Assembly (NCBI GenBank): GCA_905397405.1
Contig: CAJPVJ010000318.1
Coordinates: forward strand, 1 to 28,322
Length of the DNA: 28,322 nucleotides
Reading direction: 5' to 3'
From: Oppiella nova
Lineage: Eukaryota > Arthropoda > Arachnida > Sarcoptiformes > Oppiidae
The translations under genes were made by a program, and so were the position numbers. Under the pieces are notes generated by a model that worked only from the letters and a program-made list of their open reading frames with translations, was not told the DNA's origin and did not search any database. Shown here piece after piece: positions 10,143-19,145 of the stretch. Positions within the stretch are counted from its first letter, which is position 1; each line of letters begins with the position of its first letter.

Positions 10143-10150
10143 ACTAACAG
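10143..10150. repeat. Target-site duplication, right copy (ACTAACAG)
   Basis: Partner of 8954-8961. Confidence 0.8.
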
Positions 10151-10246
10151 TCAAAACTTTTGTTACATAAACTTATATACTAGTTATAAGTATATTAAAT
10201 TAATAACATATTTTGCTTGATTTAATATTGCAAACCTGTTTAGCAC

Positions 10247-10619
10247 GGGAGTACCTCAAAATCCCGAAAATTATAATAACTATATAAATAATTATTTTTA
10301 CTTTAGTTAATGTAAAATTCATTGATATTATTAGAGTAATTATTTTCTAACCTAACCTTAATGAGATCATCGCTTTGAATCATACACTGGTTATACACTA
10401 ATAAAATTCAGCCAATAATTACAATATTTAACAATTGATGAGATATTTATTTACTAGTATGACACTAATTAGCTTTAANTTAGCTTTAAAATAAGTACTC
10501 TAATAGTATCAATGAATTTTACATTATTAACTAAATTAAAAATAATTATTTATATTGTTATTATAATTTTCGGGATTTTGATTTTCGGGGTTTTGATTTC
10601 GGGATTTTGATATGATACG
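10247..10619. mobile_element. MITE-like element with ~90-bp TIRs and 9-bp flanking repeat
   Basis: Left arm 10258-10346 and right arm 10488-10579 are inverted copies over ~90 bases, with a few mismatches and one 3-base gap. GTTTAGCAC occurs just outside on both sides (10238-10246, 10620-10628). Outside the right arm the terminal word CAAAATCCCGAAA (complement) is repeated two more times in tandem. Long TIRs plus a 9-bp duplication fit Mutator-like (MULE) MITEs; the outermost ~11 bases of the two ends do not match well, so the exact termini are uncertain. No coding capacity. The N at 10479 lies in the interior. Confidence 0.72.
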
Positions 10620-10628
10620 GTTTAGCAC

Positions 10629-11255
10629 ATAAGCCACAAAACTACTATTGTAATATTCTGAATTAAAAGGGACTAAATTATTGCTATAAATGATACAGTA
10701 TTGTAGACCTGTTTTATATACTGAACTAAAACATACCGATAAAACCAGTTGATTACACTAGTATTGATATTATGCAATCGTATTACACTTTTTACAGATG
10801 ATACCATGTAATACACTGTATCTAAATGATAACTGTGCAAGTATTAATACAAAGGATACACTTTATAAGTCTAATTATAATTTATAAATAGTGGCAAAAA
10901 TAAAGTATTATAAGTTATAATTGATAAGAATTACTGCTATAATAGATTAAACATTATTTGTTTCAATTTGTATTTGTATGTCATTCGCAAACCGGTGATT
11001 AAAAACTCATTTTGTACTCATTGTCACAATAAAACACTTAATTTTATTTCGCACTAACTTTACATAATTAATGAAACATTTATTACGCAAATTATAAATT
11101 AATTGCAATACATTTACCGGTAATTATCAAAACATATAAGTTATGAAAAACGTGTCATTCGTTTGTGAATACAAAAACATTGAAATCGTATTCATTTTAA
11201 TTGAACACTCGTTTCATTTCGCAATCAATTGTCTGTCAATCAAACTAACCGTACG
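10629..11255. other. AT-rich spacer between the MITE and F8
   Basis: 3' flank of F8. No gene, repeat or RNA recognised. Confidence 0.55.
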
Positions 11256-12620
11256 CTAAGCCACACCTTCTCCCTCACCCCCGTCCCCATCGGGCAGCGC
11301 CTGTAAGTAAGCTAACAGTTGATCCAATTTGCTGTTTATGAGTTCCCACTTAGGGTTACGCTGTTTAATAGTAATAGACCGGAGTTTAGGGCACATGTCG
11401 TTCAACCGCTGGACAACCGTTTTGCTCGTATAGCCCGTTATGTCACACATGATAATAGTCTGTAGTTTCGGTAAACGAGACAATGAATTGAGCGCCGGTT
11501 TCGTGATTTTGGCGTATCTTATATGTAGGCTCTGGAGGGCCGGTAGGTGTCGATCGATGCCCACAAGGAATAGGTCGTCATTTTTGGGGGTATTTATCGT
11601 GAGATGAGTTAATCGTTTCAATCGATGCAGTGATTCACTCGTTAACGCAAACTCTTCGGGAAAATTGCCGCTAATTTGGAGTCGTTTTAATTGTTTCAAG
11701 TTTTCATTAATTGTTTTCATTAATTCACTTAAGTTTTCATTGCTATCGATATCGATAACCAGAGACACACTCTTGAGGTTCAGACAATTGACGCCAATTT
11801 GTTTCAAATGGTTTAGAAAAACACTGAAATCGGGTTTAAACGTGACTTTCAAGTCGACCAAAGCCGACATTCGCGACAAACCAGTCATCAGTATATCAAT
11901 ACACTTGTCATCGGTGTTGAAGTCATCGACGAACACATCAATCGCTTTCACAGTATTTCTATAGCTTTTGGCAAACGTCTCGAAATGGTTGACGTTTTCT
12001 GTATCGAAATAAATGTGTATTTTCTGTAGTCTTGCGAACGAAACCTCATTCCCATTATCGCCGCATAATAGCCGCAAAACATTGATCCCATTCTCGCACT
12101 CATTCACTATAAGACGGCTTATGTTTGGACACCGTTTCAGACCCGCACTCGTGGTGGACATCAAGTCGTCATTTTCGGTCAACACTAACACATTCACTGC
12201 ACTTAACTGTCGGCCAAAGTGTCGGAAAAACCTCTCAATTGACTCAACGCTTACGCTATCATTGAGTGTCATATGAATGGCATTCAAATGAGTGCACCGT
12301 TTGGTGATTGAGTCCAACCACGGGTTGTGTTTGCGGTTCACGACTAATGTCTTCACGTTTTGGCATTTCTTGAGTATTGAGTCCAACGTCTTCTCAGTTA
12401 TAGTCAACTCATTGGAGTCCAAGTCCTCGTGAGTTATCTCCGTTACGGTCGTGTATATCAATCGCTGCCACTGTTTGGACACACATTCACATCGGAACCG
12501 GTCTTCGAGCGATAGGTAAGACAATAAGTGTTGACACAAATCATCGCCCAATCGGTCCATCGATTGCTTCATATTTGTGTCACTCCTGAGACCAACTCTT
12601 CTGCCAATCATTTGAGACAT
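11256..12620 (-). CDS. F8: intact F-box/LRR protein with acidic tail
   Basis: Single-exon gene of 454 residues, ATG at 12618-12620. The F-box spans about residues 20-62 (SMDRLGDDLCQHLLSYLSL, then RCECVSKQWQRLIY). The LRR body keeps every family block: 'KKCQNVKTLVV', 'CPNISRLIV', 'GLSRMSALVDLKV', 'CLNLKSVSLV', 'INENLKQLKRLQI', 'LKRLTHLTI', 'LPALQSLHI' and 'LPKLQTIIM'. Unlike the others, it extends past the last LRR with ~30 residues ending in a Gly/Glu/Asp-rich tail (DGDGGEGEG), coded by GC-rich DNA. Predicted SCF substrate receptor; target unknown. No lesion. Confidence 0.88.
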   Translation of the reverse strand: MSQMIGRRVGLRSDTNMKQSMDRLGDDLCQHLLSYLSLEDRFRCECVSKQWQRLIYTTVTEITHEDLDSNELTITEKTLDSILKKCQNVKTLVVNRKHNPWLDSITKRCTHLNAIHMTLNDSVSVESIERFFRHFGRQLSAVNVLVLTENDDLMSTTSAGLKRCPNISRLIVNECENGINVLRLLCGDNGNEVSFARLQKIHIYFDTENVNHFETFAKSYRNTVKAIDVFVDDFNTDDKCIDILMTGLSRMSALVDLKVTFKPDFSVFLNHLKQIGVNCLNLKSVSLVIDIDSNENLSELMKTINENLKQLKRLQISGNFPEEFALTSESLHRLKRLTHLTINTPKNDDLFLVGIDRHLPALQSLHIRYAKITKPALNSLSRLPKLQTIIMCDITGYTSKTVVQRLNDMCPKLRSITIKQRNPKWELINSKLDQLLAYLQALPDGDGGEGEGVA

Positions 12621-12954
12621 AACTTGACATCAATTGACAACTGATTTAATACACCATTCAATACAAATGTAATCAACAATTAAATCAAAACACATACCTT
12701 TCCCACTGAACTACCGGCGCTCTGAACGCAACGAAAGTGTAATTGTTTTAATACTTATGACAAAACATATGATTGACTAATAAATAGCAGTTATTATAAC
12801 ATTAATTAATTAATCGCATAACAAATGAATGATTAGTTTGAATGCTTCACACAATCAAATCAAATCTCAGACACTGTTTACAAACACATTGAGTGACAGA
12901 CAGCGAGTGAACTCATAGTGTTCTACACGCGTCCGCGGCTTTCATAACGCGGAT

Positions 12955-12984
12955 GACATATGTCATGACATGACCGTACATATT
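12955..12984 (+). repeat. Direct repeat with palindromic core GACATATGTC (left)
   Basis: Begins GACATATGTCAT and ends ACATATTG; the same start and end occur at 13413-13440 in the same orientation, with the middle differing. The core is a perfect 10-base palindrome. These may bound an old insertion of ~430 bases. Confidence 0.45.
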
Positions 12985-13412
12985 GCAAACCTGTCCTTCC
13001 GTCCAGTTTTCAACATTTAATTAATTTTATTTAATTAATTATAATTTATATTAAACTAATCTCTTCGATAACATAACTAAGTTGATTTGTATTATAGAAT
13101 AAAAATTTATAACTTGGTTACATATTCATAGGTTTAATTTATTTTAAGAAAATAGTCATTAAACTCGCGTCCTTTCGCGTTATTTGTACAGATAATACGT
13201 ATATAAATTCGAATTGAAGGATACGCGCCCCTTATGTCATACATTAAAGTTTGTGCATTTCTATTAATAATCACGAATTAAATGTTTGAAATGCTTTTAA
13301 TATGATTAGGTATACTACTACTATCTTGCTAATCACTTTGAAGCACTATAACATGAATAATTAATTATGCTAATTATGTGATGAAATACATACCCAATTG
13401 AACGACACGTCC

Positions 13413-13440
13413 GACATATGTCATAAGGACGGACATATTG
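13413..13440 (+). repeat. Direct repeat with palindromic core GACATATGTC (right)
   Basis: Partner of 12955-12984. AAGGACGGAC inside it is a near inverse of GTCCTTCCGTCC at about 12992-13003. Confidence 0.45.
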
Positions 13441-13673
13441 GTCCATTTCATTTGTAGAACCCTACTCATAGTGAACACCAACACGAGTGCCATCTGTCAT
13501 ACAATTTGTGAACACGTGTCACATATTATCGGTGTTTCACTTCAATTGATTGCAATGAATAACACAATTAGTAAATGACGTAATCCTATGAATGTGATTA
13601 CATTTAATGATACGTGTAATGCATATATTGCGGTCATTATGAATGTTACACTTATATAAAACACCGTTTCATT

Positions 13674-13696
13674 GATTGTAGTGTTTGTGTGCATTG
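13674..13696 (+). promoter_or_regulatory. Upstream motif shared by F9 and F10 (copy 1)
   Basis: A 23-base word around GTGTTTGTGTGCATTG matches 15881-15903 with one mismatch. It lies ~300 bases before the F9 ATG; the second copy lies ~140 bases before the F10 ATG. It may be a conserved promoter element or a relic of the duplication. Confidence 0.4.
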
Positions 13697-13996
13697 TATT
13701 AAAAAAGTCGTCCAAAACAATGAGTGAATGAAAAGTTTGCGATGAATTGAGTTTCAAATGAAAACTTTTAATAAACTTTTTATTCATGTCTTTCAATGAA
13801 CTTATTGTGAATTTTGATACAAACTTTGACATCATTTTTATTATAGCTTACAATTTAATCACTTTTTTGTGACAATTTTTTGTAAATCAATACAAAAAAC
13901 TTTTAATAAAAGTTTTTAATACCGTATCGACTTTCCATAGAAACTGATTGACAGTATTAGAGATATTAAAAGTTATTAAACACTTAAAACACACAA

Positions 13997-15229
13997 ATGT
14001 CTCAAATCTACGGCAAAGACTCTTTGGACCGATTCGGTGACGATTTGTGTCAACACTTATTGTCTTTCCTATCACTCGAAGACCGGTTCCGATGTGAATG
14101 TGTGTCCAAACAGTGGCAGAGAGTGGTATATCACACACAACACGAGTTGTCGTTATTTGGCCACCGATTCAGGGATGGGATGAAAGACAAGGCGTTCGCA
14201 TCTGTACTGAAAAAGTGTAAAAACATCTCAAGTATTGCATTGACGGCCAAAAGCGCACGGATTGAGTCACTCATCAGATATTGTCGTCAATTGACGGCAA
14301 TTCATGTCATCTTTCGGCGCGAATTAAGTGCCGATAAAATGAACCGATTTTTCGCGAAGTTTGCCAAACATTTGAAAGCAATTAAAATATGCGTTTCGTT
14401 TGAAAATGGTTTGCGTTTTGCGGGCCTTTTGCGCGAAAATCTCAAGTGTTGTCAACGTTTGACACGAATCCGAGACTCAAGACATCGATATGTGTTATAA
14501 GAGATGTGTTTCGCAATTATTATGCGCTCATGAATGCGAGGTTTTGTTCAAGAAGTTGCAAAAAGTTGATTACAATTACGACACTCAACGCGTCGATAGT
14601 TTTGCGGTGTTTGCGAAAAACTACGGCAAATGTTTGAAATCAATTTCAGTGACTATTGATACCTATAATTGCGACGAGAAGTCCATTGAGATACTAATGA
14701 AGAGTTTGTCACTAATGTCGGCATTAATTGATTTACAGATTTGTTGTTTTAGAGACACATTAAGCGCTATAGTTGTGAACCAATTGATACAAATGGGCAC
14801 TAAATACGCGAAACTCAAGAGACTGTCACTTCATTTGAGGATCACGTCCAGCAAAACATTCACTCAAACGGTACAAACAATTGGCACAAACTTTAAGCAA
14901 TGAAAACGTCCGCAAATGTCATCGTTATTGTCGTCGCCTTTCATACTAATGAGTGAATCGCTGAATGGTTTGAAACGATTGACACGTTTAACACTTTATA
15001 ACTTGACGTTTCTGTTTGTCAACCAAATGCACGACTCGTTTGCCAGACTTCAGTACTTATCGCTCAGTAGAGTCCATACGTTCGCCGACGTCTTGGAGAC
15101 TTGGCGTTCACCTCAAAGTGGCCGACAATGCGAACCATACGAGTAGATGGCGACCAAGAGTTGGTTCACTTCTTAGTACAGAATTTCGGGCCAAAAGTGT
15201 CCGAAAATTGTCGAGATTTCTATGAATAG
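13997..15229 (+). pseudogene. F9: F-box/LRR pseudogene with two frameshifts and a stop
   Basis: ATG at 13997 (MSQIYGKDSLDRF) followed by a perfect F-box (residues ~8-50). The first frame ends at 14498-14500; homology continues in another frame from about 14475 ('VLFKKLQKVDYN', 'FAVFAKNYGKCLKSI', 'LSLMSALIDLQI', 'YAKLKRLSLH'). At 14901 a TGA replaces the Leu codon of the usual 'NFKQLKRL', and the same frame then resumes ('FILMSESLNGLKRLTRLTL'). Near 15100 homology moves to a third frame ('MRTIRVDGDQELVHFLVQNF') that ends at 15227-15229. Pieced together it is a full-length relative of F10, with which it shares 'FLFVNQ.HDSF.RLQYL'. Three separate lesions support a true pseudogene. The pristine F-box contrasts with the decayed body. 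Confidence 0.82.
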
Positions 15230-16040
15230 TAGAAATTTGTTGTCCGATACATACCAGTCCTATGCGTACTATTAACCGTAGTATCGGCATAATGTTGTCG
15301 TTTTTACTGTGTTTAATGAGATAATCATATAATGAGACCATAGAGTTAAGCGTTTTAATGTTTGATGCAAATATTTTTGGTATTAAAACTTAGTATTAAA
15401 AAAACTTTTTTCTGTCATTGTATGATATTTAAAGTTTTAAAAATTATATGAACTTATTTCATAATCAATGTATTTGTCAGATAATAATCAATTAAATACT
15501 AAACTATTGAATAATAGTCATTCAAATTGAGCGCATATTTCGCACAATAACTGTATTGACGTTTGTATTGGACTTAGCGTACGCTCAACACACGCATCAA
15601 AACCATTTAACTGACACTCGATTCCCGGCTTCGCACGCATAACCAGTTAACACAGTTTGGCGCACTTATGGCAAACATGTGGCTCTTGTTTTTATGAGTG
15701 GCTCTGGTTTTGTGTGATTTGCACAACAATTTCATTCATTCATCGCTTGTTTTACACATCATTTCAATTGAAAGCGTTAATTAAAATGTCGTTTCATTTG
15801 ATCCAATGATTTGAATGCGAAAAGCCTTTCAATTATCAATAAATACAGCGAAAAGTGTCCCAAAAATATTGGTCTCATTTGATTGCAGTGTTTGTGTGCA
15901 TTGACTGCAAACACAGCGAGTATTGTATTCAACGGTAATTCACATGAAATGAATGATTAGTTTATATCTCATTATCTCATTGTCTTTACCGCCGATGGCT
16001 AGCATTTGGTTCATTGGTTTCGCGGGTTTTGTGTCCAAAG
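15230..16040. other. Spacer between F9 and F10
   Basis: AT-rich; holds the F10 upstream region, including the shared motif at 15881-15903. No other feature seen. Confidence 0.6.
15881..15903 (+). promoter_or_regulatory. Upstream motif shared by F9 and F10 (copy 2)
   Basis: Partner of 13674-13696. Similarity extends weakly a few bases to the left (TCATT-GATTG), as expected for descent from a common upstream region. Confidence 0.4.
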
Positions 16041-17237
16041 ATGTCTTCAGTCGGCGACAAAGAGCTGTCACTCCAGGGGCTGTCCATCAAAGGCGAGTCC
16101 AACGCACCGGAAGTCGGCCGCAAAGACTCCGTCGACCGCTTCGGCGACGCTTTGACTCAACGGTTATTGTCTTATCTCGCGCTCGAAGACCGGTTCCGCT
16201 TGGAATGCGTGTCCAAACGGTTTCAGAGGGTTGTCTACGAGCCGGTGACGGACCTAATCATTGGCGACCACTTGAGTACAAAACTGAACGACAAGTCCTT
16301 TGAGTCGATACTCAAGAAGTGTAAACACATCACGAGAATCGAGTTAACGGTCAATAACTCGAGGCTCGAGTCGATTGTCAAACACTGCCCCCAATTGGCG
16401 GCAATCGATGTCCGGTTTGACGGCGACATCAGCGACGAGATAATGGATCAGTTCTTCGCCACTTTCGCCAAACAACTGAAATCAATAAAAGCCTACATTT
16501 TGTGCGAATACATCACTGTCTGGAAGTGTTTGGAGACTAATCTCAAGAGTTGCGCCGAAGTCACCAAAATAGCCGTTCAATACGATTATCACAACTATTT
16601 TGGCGACAATTTACTGCATCTGATGAGCGGTGACGACGACAATGAGGTGCTGTTCCCGAAGCTGAAGGCAATGGACTTCGTGTTCGCCGCGCACGACATC
16701 AACCACTTCGAGACGTTTGTCCGGAACTACGGCCAGAGATTGACCGCAATTGAGGTGACAGTGGATGAGAGGAACTGCGACGACAAGGCGATGGCTGTCC
16801 TGTTGGGCGGTGTGTCGCGGATGCCGGCCCTCAAGGACCTGAAGATCGCCAGCAGTTCCATCGACTCCATGGACTCATTGCCCACGCAATTGAAGCAAAT
16901 CGGCCTAAACTGCGCTCAATTGAAGCGCCTGTCGCTCGACCTGAACACGAAGTCCAACAAAACCTTCCGGCAGACCATCCAAACGATTAACGATAACTAC
17001 CGACGCATTCGGCGCCTGGAGTTCAGCGGAAACCCGACCAAAGAGTTCGTACTAATGAGCGACTCGTTCAACGGGTTGACCCGTTTGTCGCACCTGACGC
17101 TACTGAACGTGACGTTCCTGTTCGTGAACCAAATACACGACTCGTTCCCACGGCTTCAGTACCTACGGCTCCGGAAAGTGAACATCTCGGACGACGTCCT
17201 CGAGTTGGTCTCGAAGTTGCCTCTTTACGCCTGGTAA
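16041..17237 (+). CDS. F10: F-box/LRR protein, GC-rich and shorter
   Basis: ATG at 16041 (MSSVGDKELSLQGLS), matching the N-terminus of F3; 398 residues. The F-box covers about residues 29-71 but is the most diverged of the set (DSVDRFGDALTQRLLSYLAL, then RLECVSKRFQRVVY). LRR blocks follow: 'AKQLKSIKAY', 'CAEVTKIAV', 'VSRMPALKDLKI', 'CAQLKRLSLD', 'INDNYRRIRRLEF', 'LTRLSHLTL' and 'FPRLQYLRLRKV'. Codons end mostly in C or G, unlike the other members, suggesting different selection or expression. The reading stops ~40 residues before the usual family end; the stop overlaps a consensus-like splice donor (CTG/GTAAGC, 17234), so the last LRR may lie in a second exon. Predicted SCF substrate receptor. 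Confidence 0.85.
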   Translation: MSSVGDKELSLQGLSIKGESNAPEVGRKDSVDRFGDALTQRLLSYLALEDRFRLECVSKRFQRVVYEPVTDLIIGDHLSTKLNDKSFESILKKCKHITRIELTVNNSRLESIVKHCPQLAAIDVRFDGDISDEIMDQFFATFAKQLKSIKAYILCEYITVWKCLETNLKSCAEVTKIAVQYDYHNYFGDNLLHLMSGDDDNEVLFPKLKAMDFVFAAHDINHFETFVRNYGQRLTAIEVTVDERNCDDKAMAVLLGGVSRMPALKDLKIASSSIDSMDSLPTQLKQIGLNCAQLKRLSLDLNTKSNKTFRQTIQTINDNYRRIRRLEFSGNPTKEFVLMSDSFNGLTRLSHLTLLNVTFLFVNQIHDSFPRLQYLRLRKVNISDDVLELVSKLPLYAW

Positions 17238-19002
17238 GCAGACCTGCCGCCGGTTCTGAAGCGGCTATGCCGCGAGGTGGTTGAGTAGCGGTCAACGGAG
17301 TTCTAACAGCTCTAGAGCTACTTATCATCGCAGTTTTGCCAAACTAGCGACAATTTGGTGTCTAAACACACCGCGAGTACTGAAAAACAAAACTTTTTAA
17401 TTTCACTTTTAATTTAATTAAAAACAATTTTATTATAAAAAAATCGGATTAAAAATCGACCCGTTTTTCTCATAATTTAATTTTTTTAGTTTTTATTTTC
17501 GAGTTTCTTTTTATTTCAATGGAATGATTGTTATATTCAATAATTAATTATAATTATAATTATAATAATAATAATTATATTTATATATATGTTTTCATTC
17601 ATTTTAAAAATATGCGAAATTATCATGAAATGTATGAATGAAAATAAAAAACACTTAAAATTGTCATAAATTAAACATAATGTCAGACATTTGTCGTATT
17701 TTAAAAAACACATCTGCTTTTGATTTTAAAAAACAAAATTTAAAAAAAACTAATAATTATTTTCACAATAGTTTTGGTCATTAAAAAACAGTTCAAAAAA
17801 CATTTTGCTTTCAATTATTACAATAAAAAAAGGGTTTTGTTAACTAAACTCCGAGAGACAGTCAAAAAAATTAACTCAAAAATGAACACAAAAATTATTT
17901 TCCGTATGTTTTCTCAAAACGCTTTTATAATCAAATGAATTGAATCTTTAAAAATACTTTTAAGTCATAAAAAGTTTTTGTTTTGTTTTGTTTTGTGTCA
18001 GTATTTCGTATTCACACTTAAAATCATTAATTTGTCGCTTAGTTTCAGATTTTATACGATTAAAGCCATGGATTAGTGGGTCGGGGGGAGCAGAGGGTTG
18101 TGGACCGGGGGTAAAGTGTGGCCCTGAATATACTATATAACAAATGGCTGAGCACGTGGTTTGTGAGCACCGACACCTTTGACACCCCCTTCTTAATACA
18201 CATCGAGTGACAAACACTACTACAGTATTCCTATAGATAACGCTAAACTAAACCTATCGGTAACCCCACGGGTTAGCCCTCCCCCCGAATGGTAATGGCC
18301 GGTAAGGGGGTTTCGGGTAGAGTTGAAGGCAGACATAATCACAACTCCCTGTCCTATTGAGCCATAACTGTTATTAATCACAAACCCCTGCCGTATGAGC
18401 TCTAGAATTGACTTATATTTTACACAATTATATTATTGGTGGGGTTTACGGGTTGTCTGTGACCAGTGGGGGGTTATATTTATAAGTACAGGCCTCCCAT
18501 TCCCAGCCACCCATGGCTTTGCACAAAAAGCATATCAAATATGTGACAAAAATAGCAAATCAAATGATTATTCAATTTTTAAAAAATCTTAATCTCAGAC
18601 ATGATATACTCGACTGAATCGTTAGTTTTTGGGAAATAATTGTAATTAAAAAATGCAAAACAATTTGTTTTGTTTAGTCTTTTTTTGTGTCTATTTTCAA
18701 ATCAAATTTGTTGTCGTATTTCGCATATCATATCAACTGATCTGTTGTGACAATTGGCGGCAATGGATGTAATGAATGGTGTGCAATCATCACAACGAAT
18801 GACAATAACAGTAGCGGAACGGTAGCCGTAAAAACACACAATAAATGCCACAATAAAACATGTGTTATGTTTACAAGATATAGACATCGAGAGACAGATA
18901 TATAGTGTCTGTGAGTGAGCGGTGAGAGAGAGAGACAGAGATAAAGAGTTGACAGCCTATGAGAGCGATGGGAACGACAGTTTACCGGCAATGGACAGGC
19001 AT
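17238..19002. other. Gene-poor spacer between the F-box cluster and the PARP gene
   Basis: Both neighbours end here (F10 from the left, the PARP gene from the right). 17400-17980 is extremely AT-rich with A and T runs. 18058-18521 is a GC-richer patch with G- and C-runs. 18916-18946 holds a short GA-rich simple repeat that falls in the PARP 3' flank. No gene can be supported. Confidence 0.6.
18916..18946 (+). repeat. GA-rich simple repeat
   Basis: GAGAGAGAGA-type tract interrupted by single bases, about 60 bases past the PARP stop on its coding strand. Confidence 0.6.
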
Positions 19003-19145
19003 TCAGTCATCGAATTGAATCAAATATCTTAAACACGTTTGTTGGCTATTGAACACAATATACTCGTTATAATTCAGTTCATTATACACGTCGTTGGCAT
19101 CGGACTGTTGTTGGCGTACGGGTGCGCCCATCGGAACGGTACGAC
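19003..19145 (-). CDS. PARP gene, last exon: catalytic Glu and C-terminus
   Basis: Acceptor CTGATAG at 19146-19152; starts with two bases of a split Gly codon and ends at TGA 19003-19005. Encodes 'RTVPMGAPV', then 'YNEYIVFNSQQTCLRYLIQF', the PARP signature strand carrying the catalytic Glu, and ends Asp-Asp. Confidence 0.9.

Larger units (their letters stand above)
12621..13996. other. Intergenic region between divergent F8 and F9
   Basis: Both flanking genes are transcribed away from this region, so it holds both promoters. It contains the paired repeats at 12955-12984 and 13413-13440 and an upstream motif at 13674-13696. A 97-codon frame on the minus strand (13542-13835) is AT-driven and not supported. 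Confidence 0.6.

Noticed and set aside
13542-13835. 97-codon minus-strand frame in the F8-F9 spacer
   Set aside because: AT-driven composition, rich in Ile, Phe, Asn and Lys with no family pattern; lies where promoters are expected. No supporting splice or domain evidence.
16014-16040. Nine-codon upstream extension of F10
   Set aside because: Has no ATG, and the ATG at 16041 matches the F3 N-terminus.
17068-17328. 86-codon minus-strand frame across the end of F10
   Set aside because: Antisense shadow of GC-rich F10; Arg/Thr/Ser-rich with no domain.
17960-18217. 85-codon minus-strand frame in the spacer
   Set aside because: No ATG start; composition changes abruptly midway between the GC-rich patch and AT-rich DNA; no motif recognised.
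18728-18991. 87-codon minus-strand frame just downstream of the PARP stop
   Set aside because: The Ser/Leu/His-rich reading arises from the GA-rich simple repeat read on the opposite strand; most likely 3' UTR.
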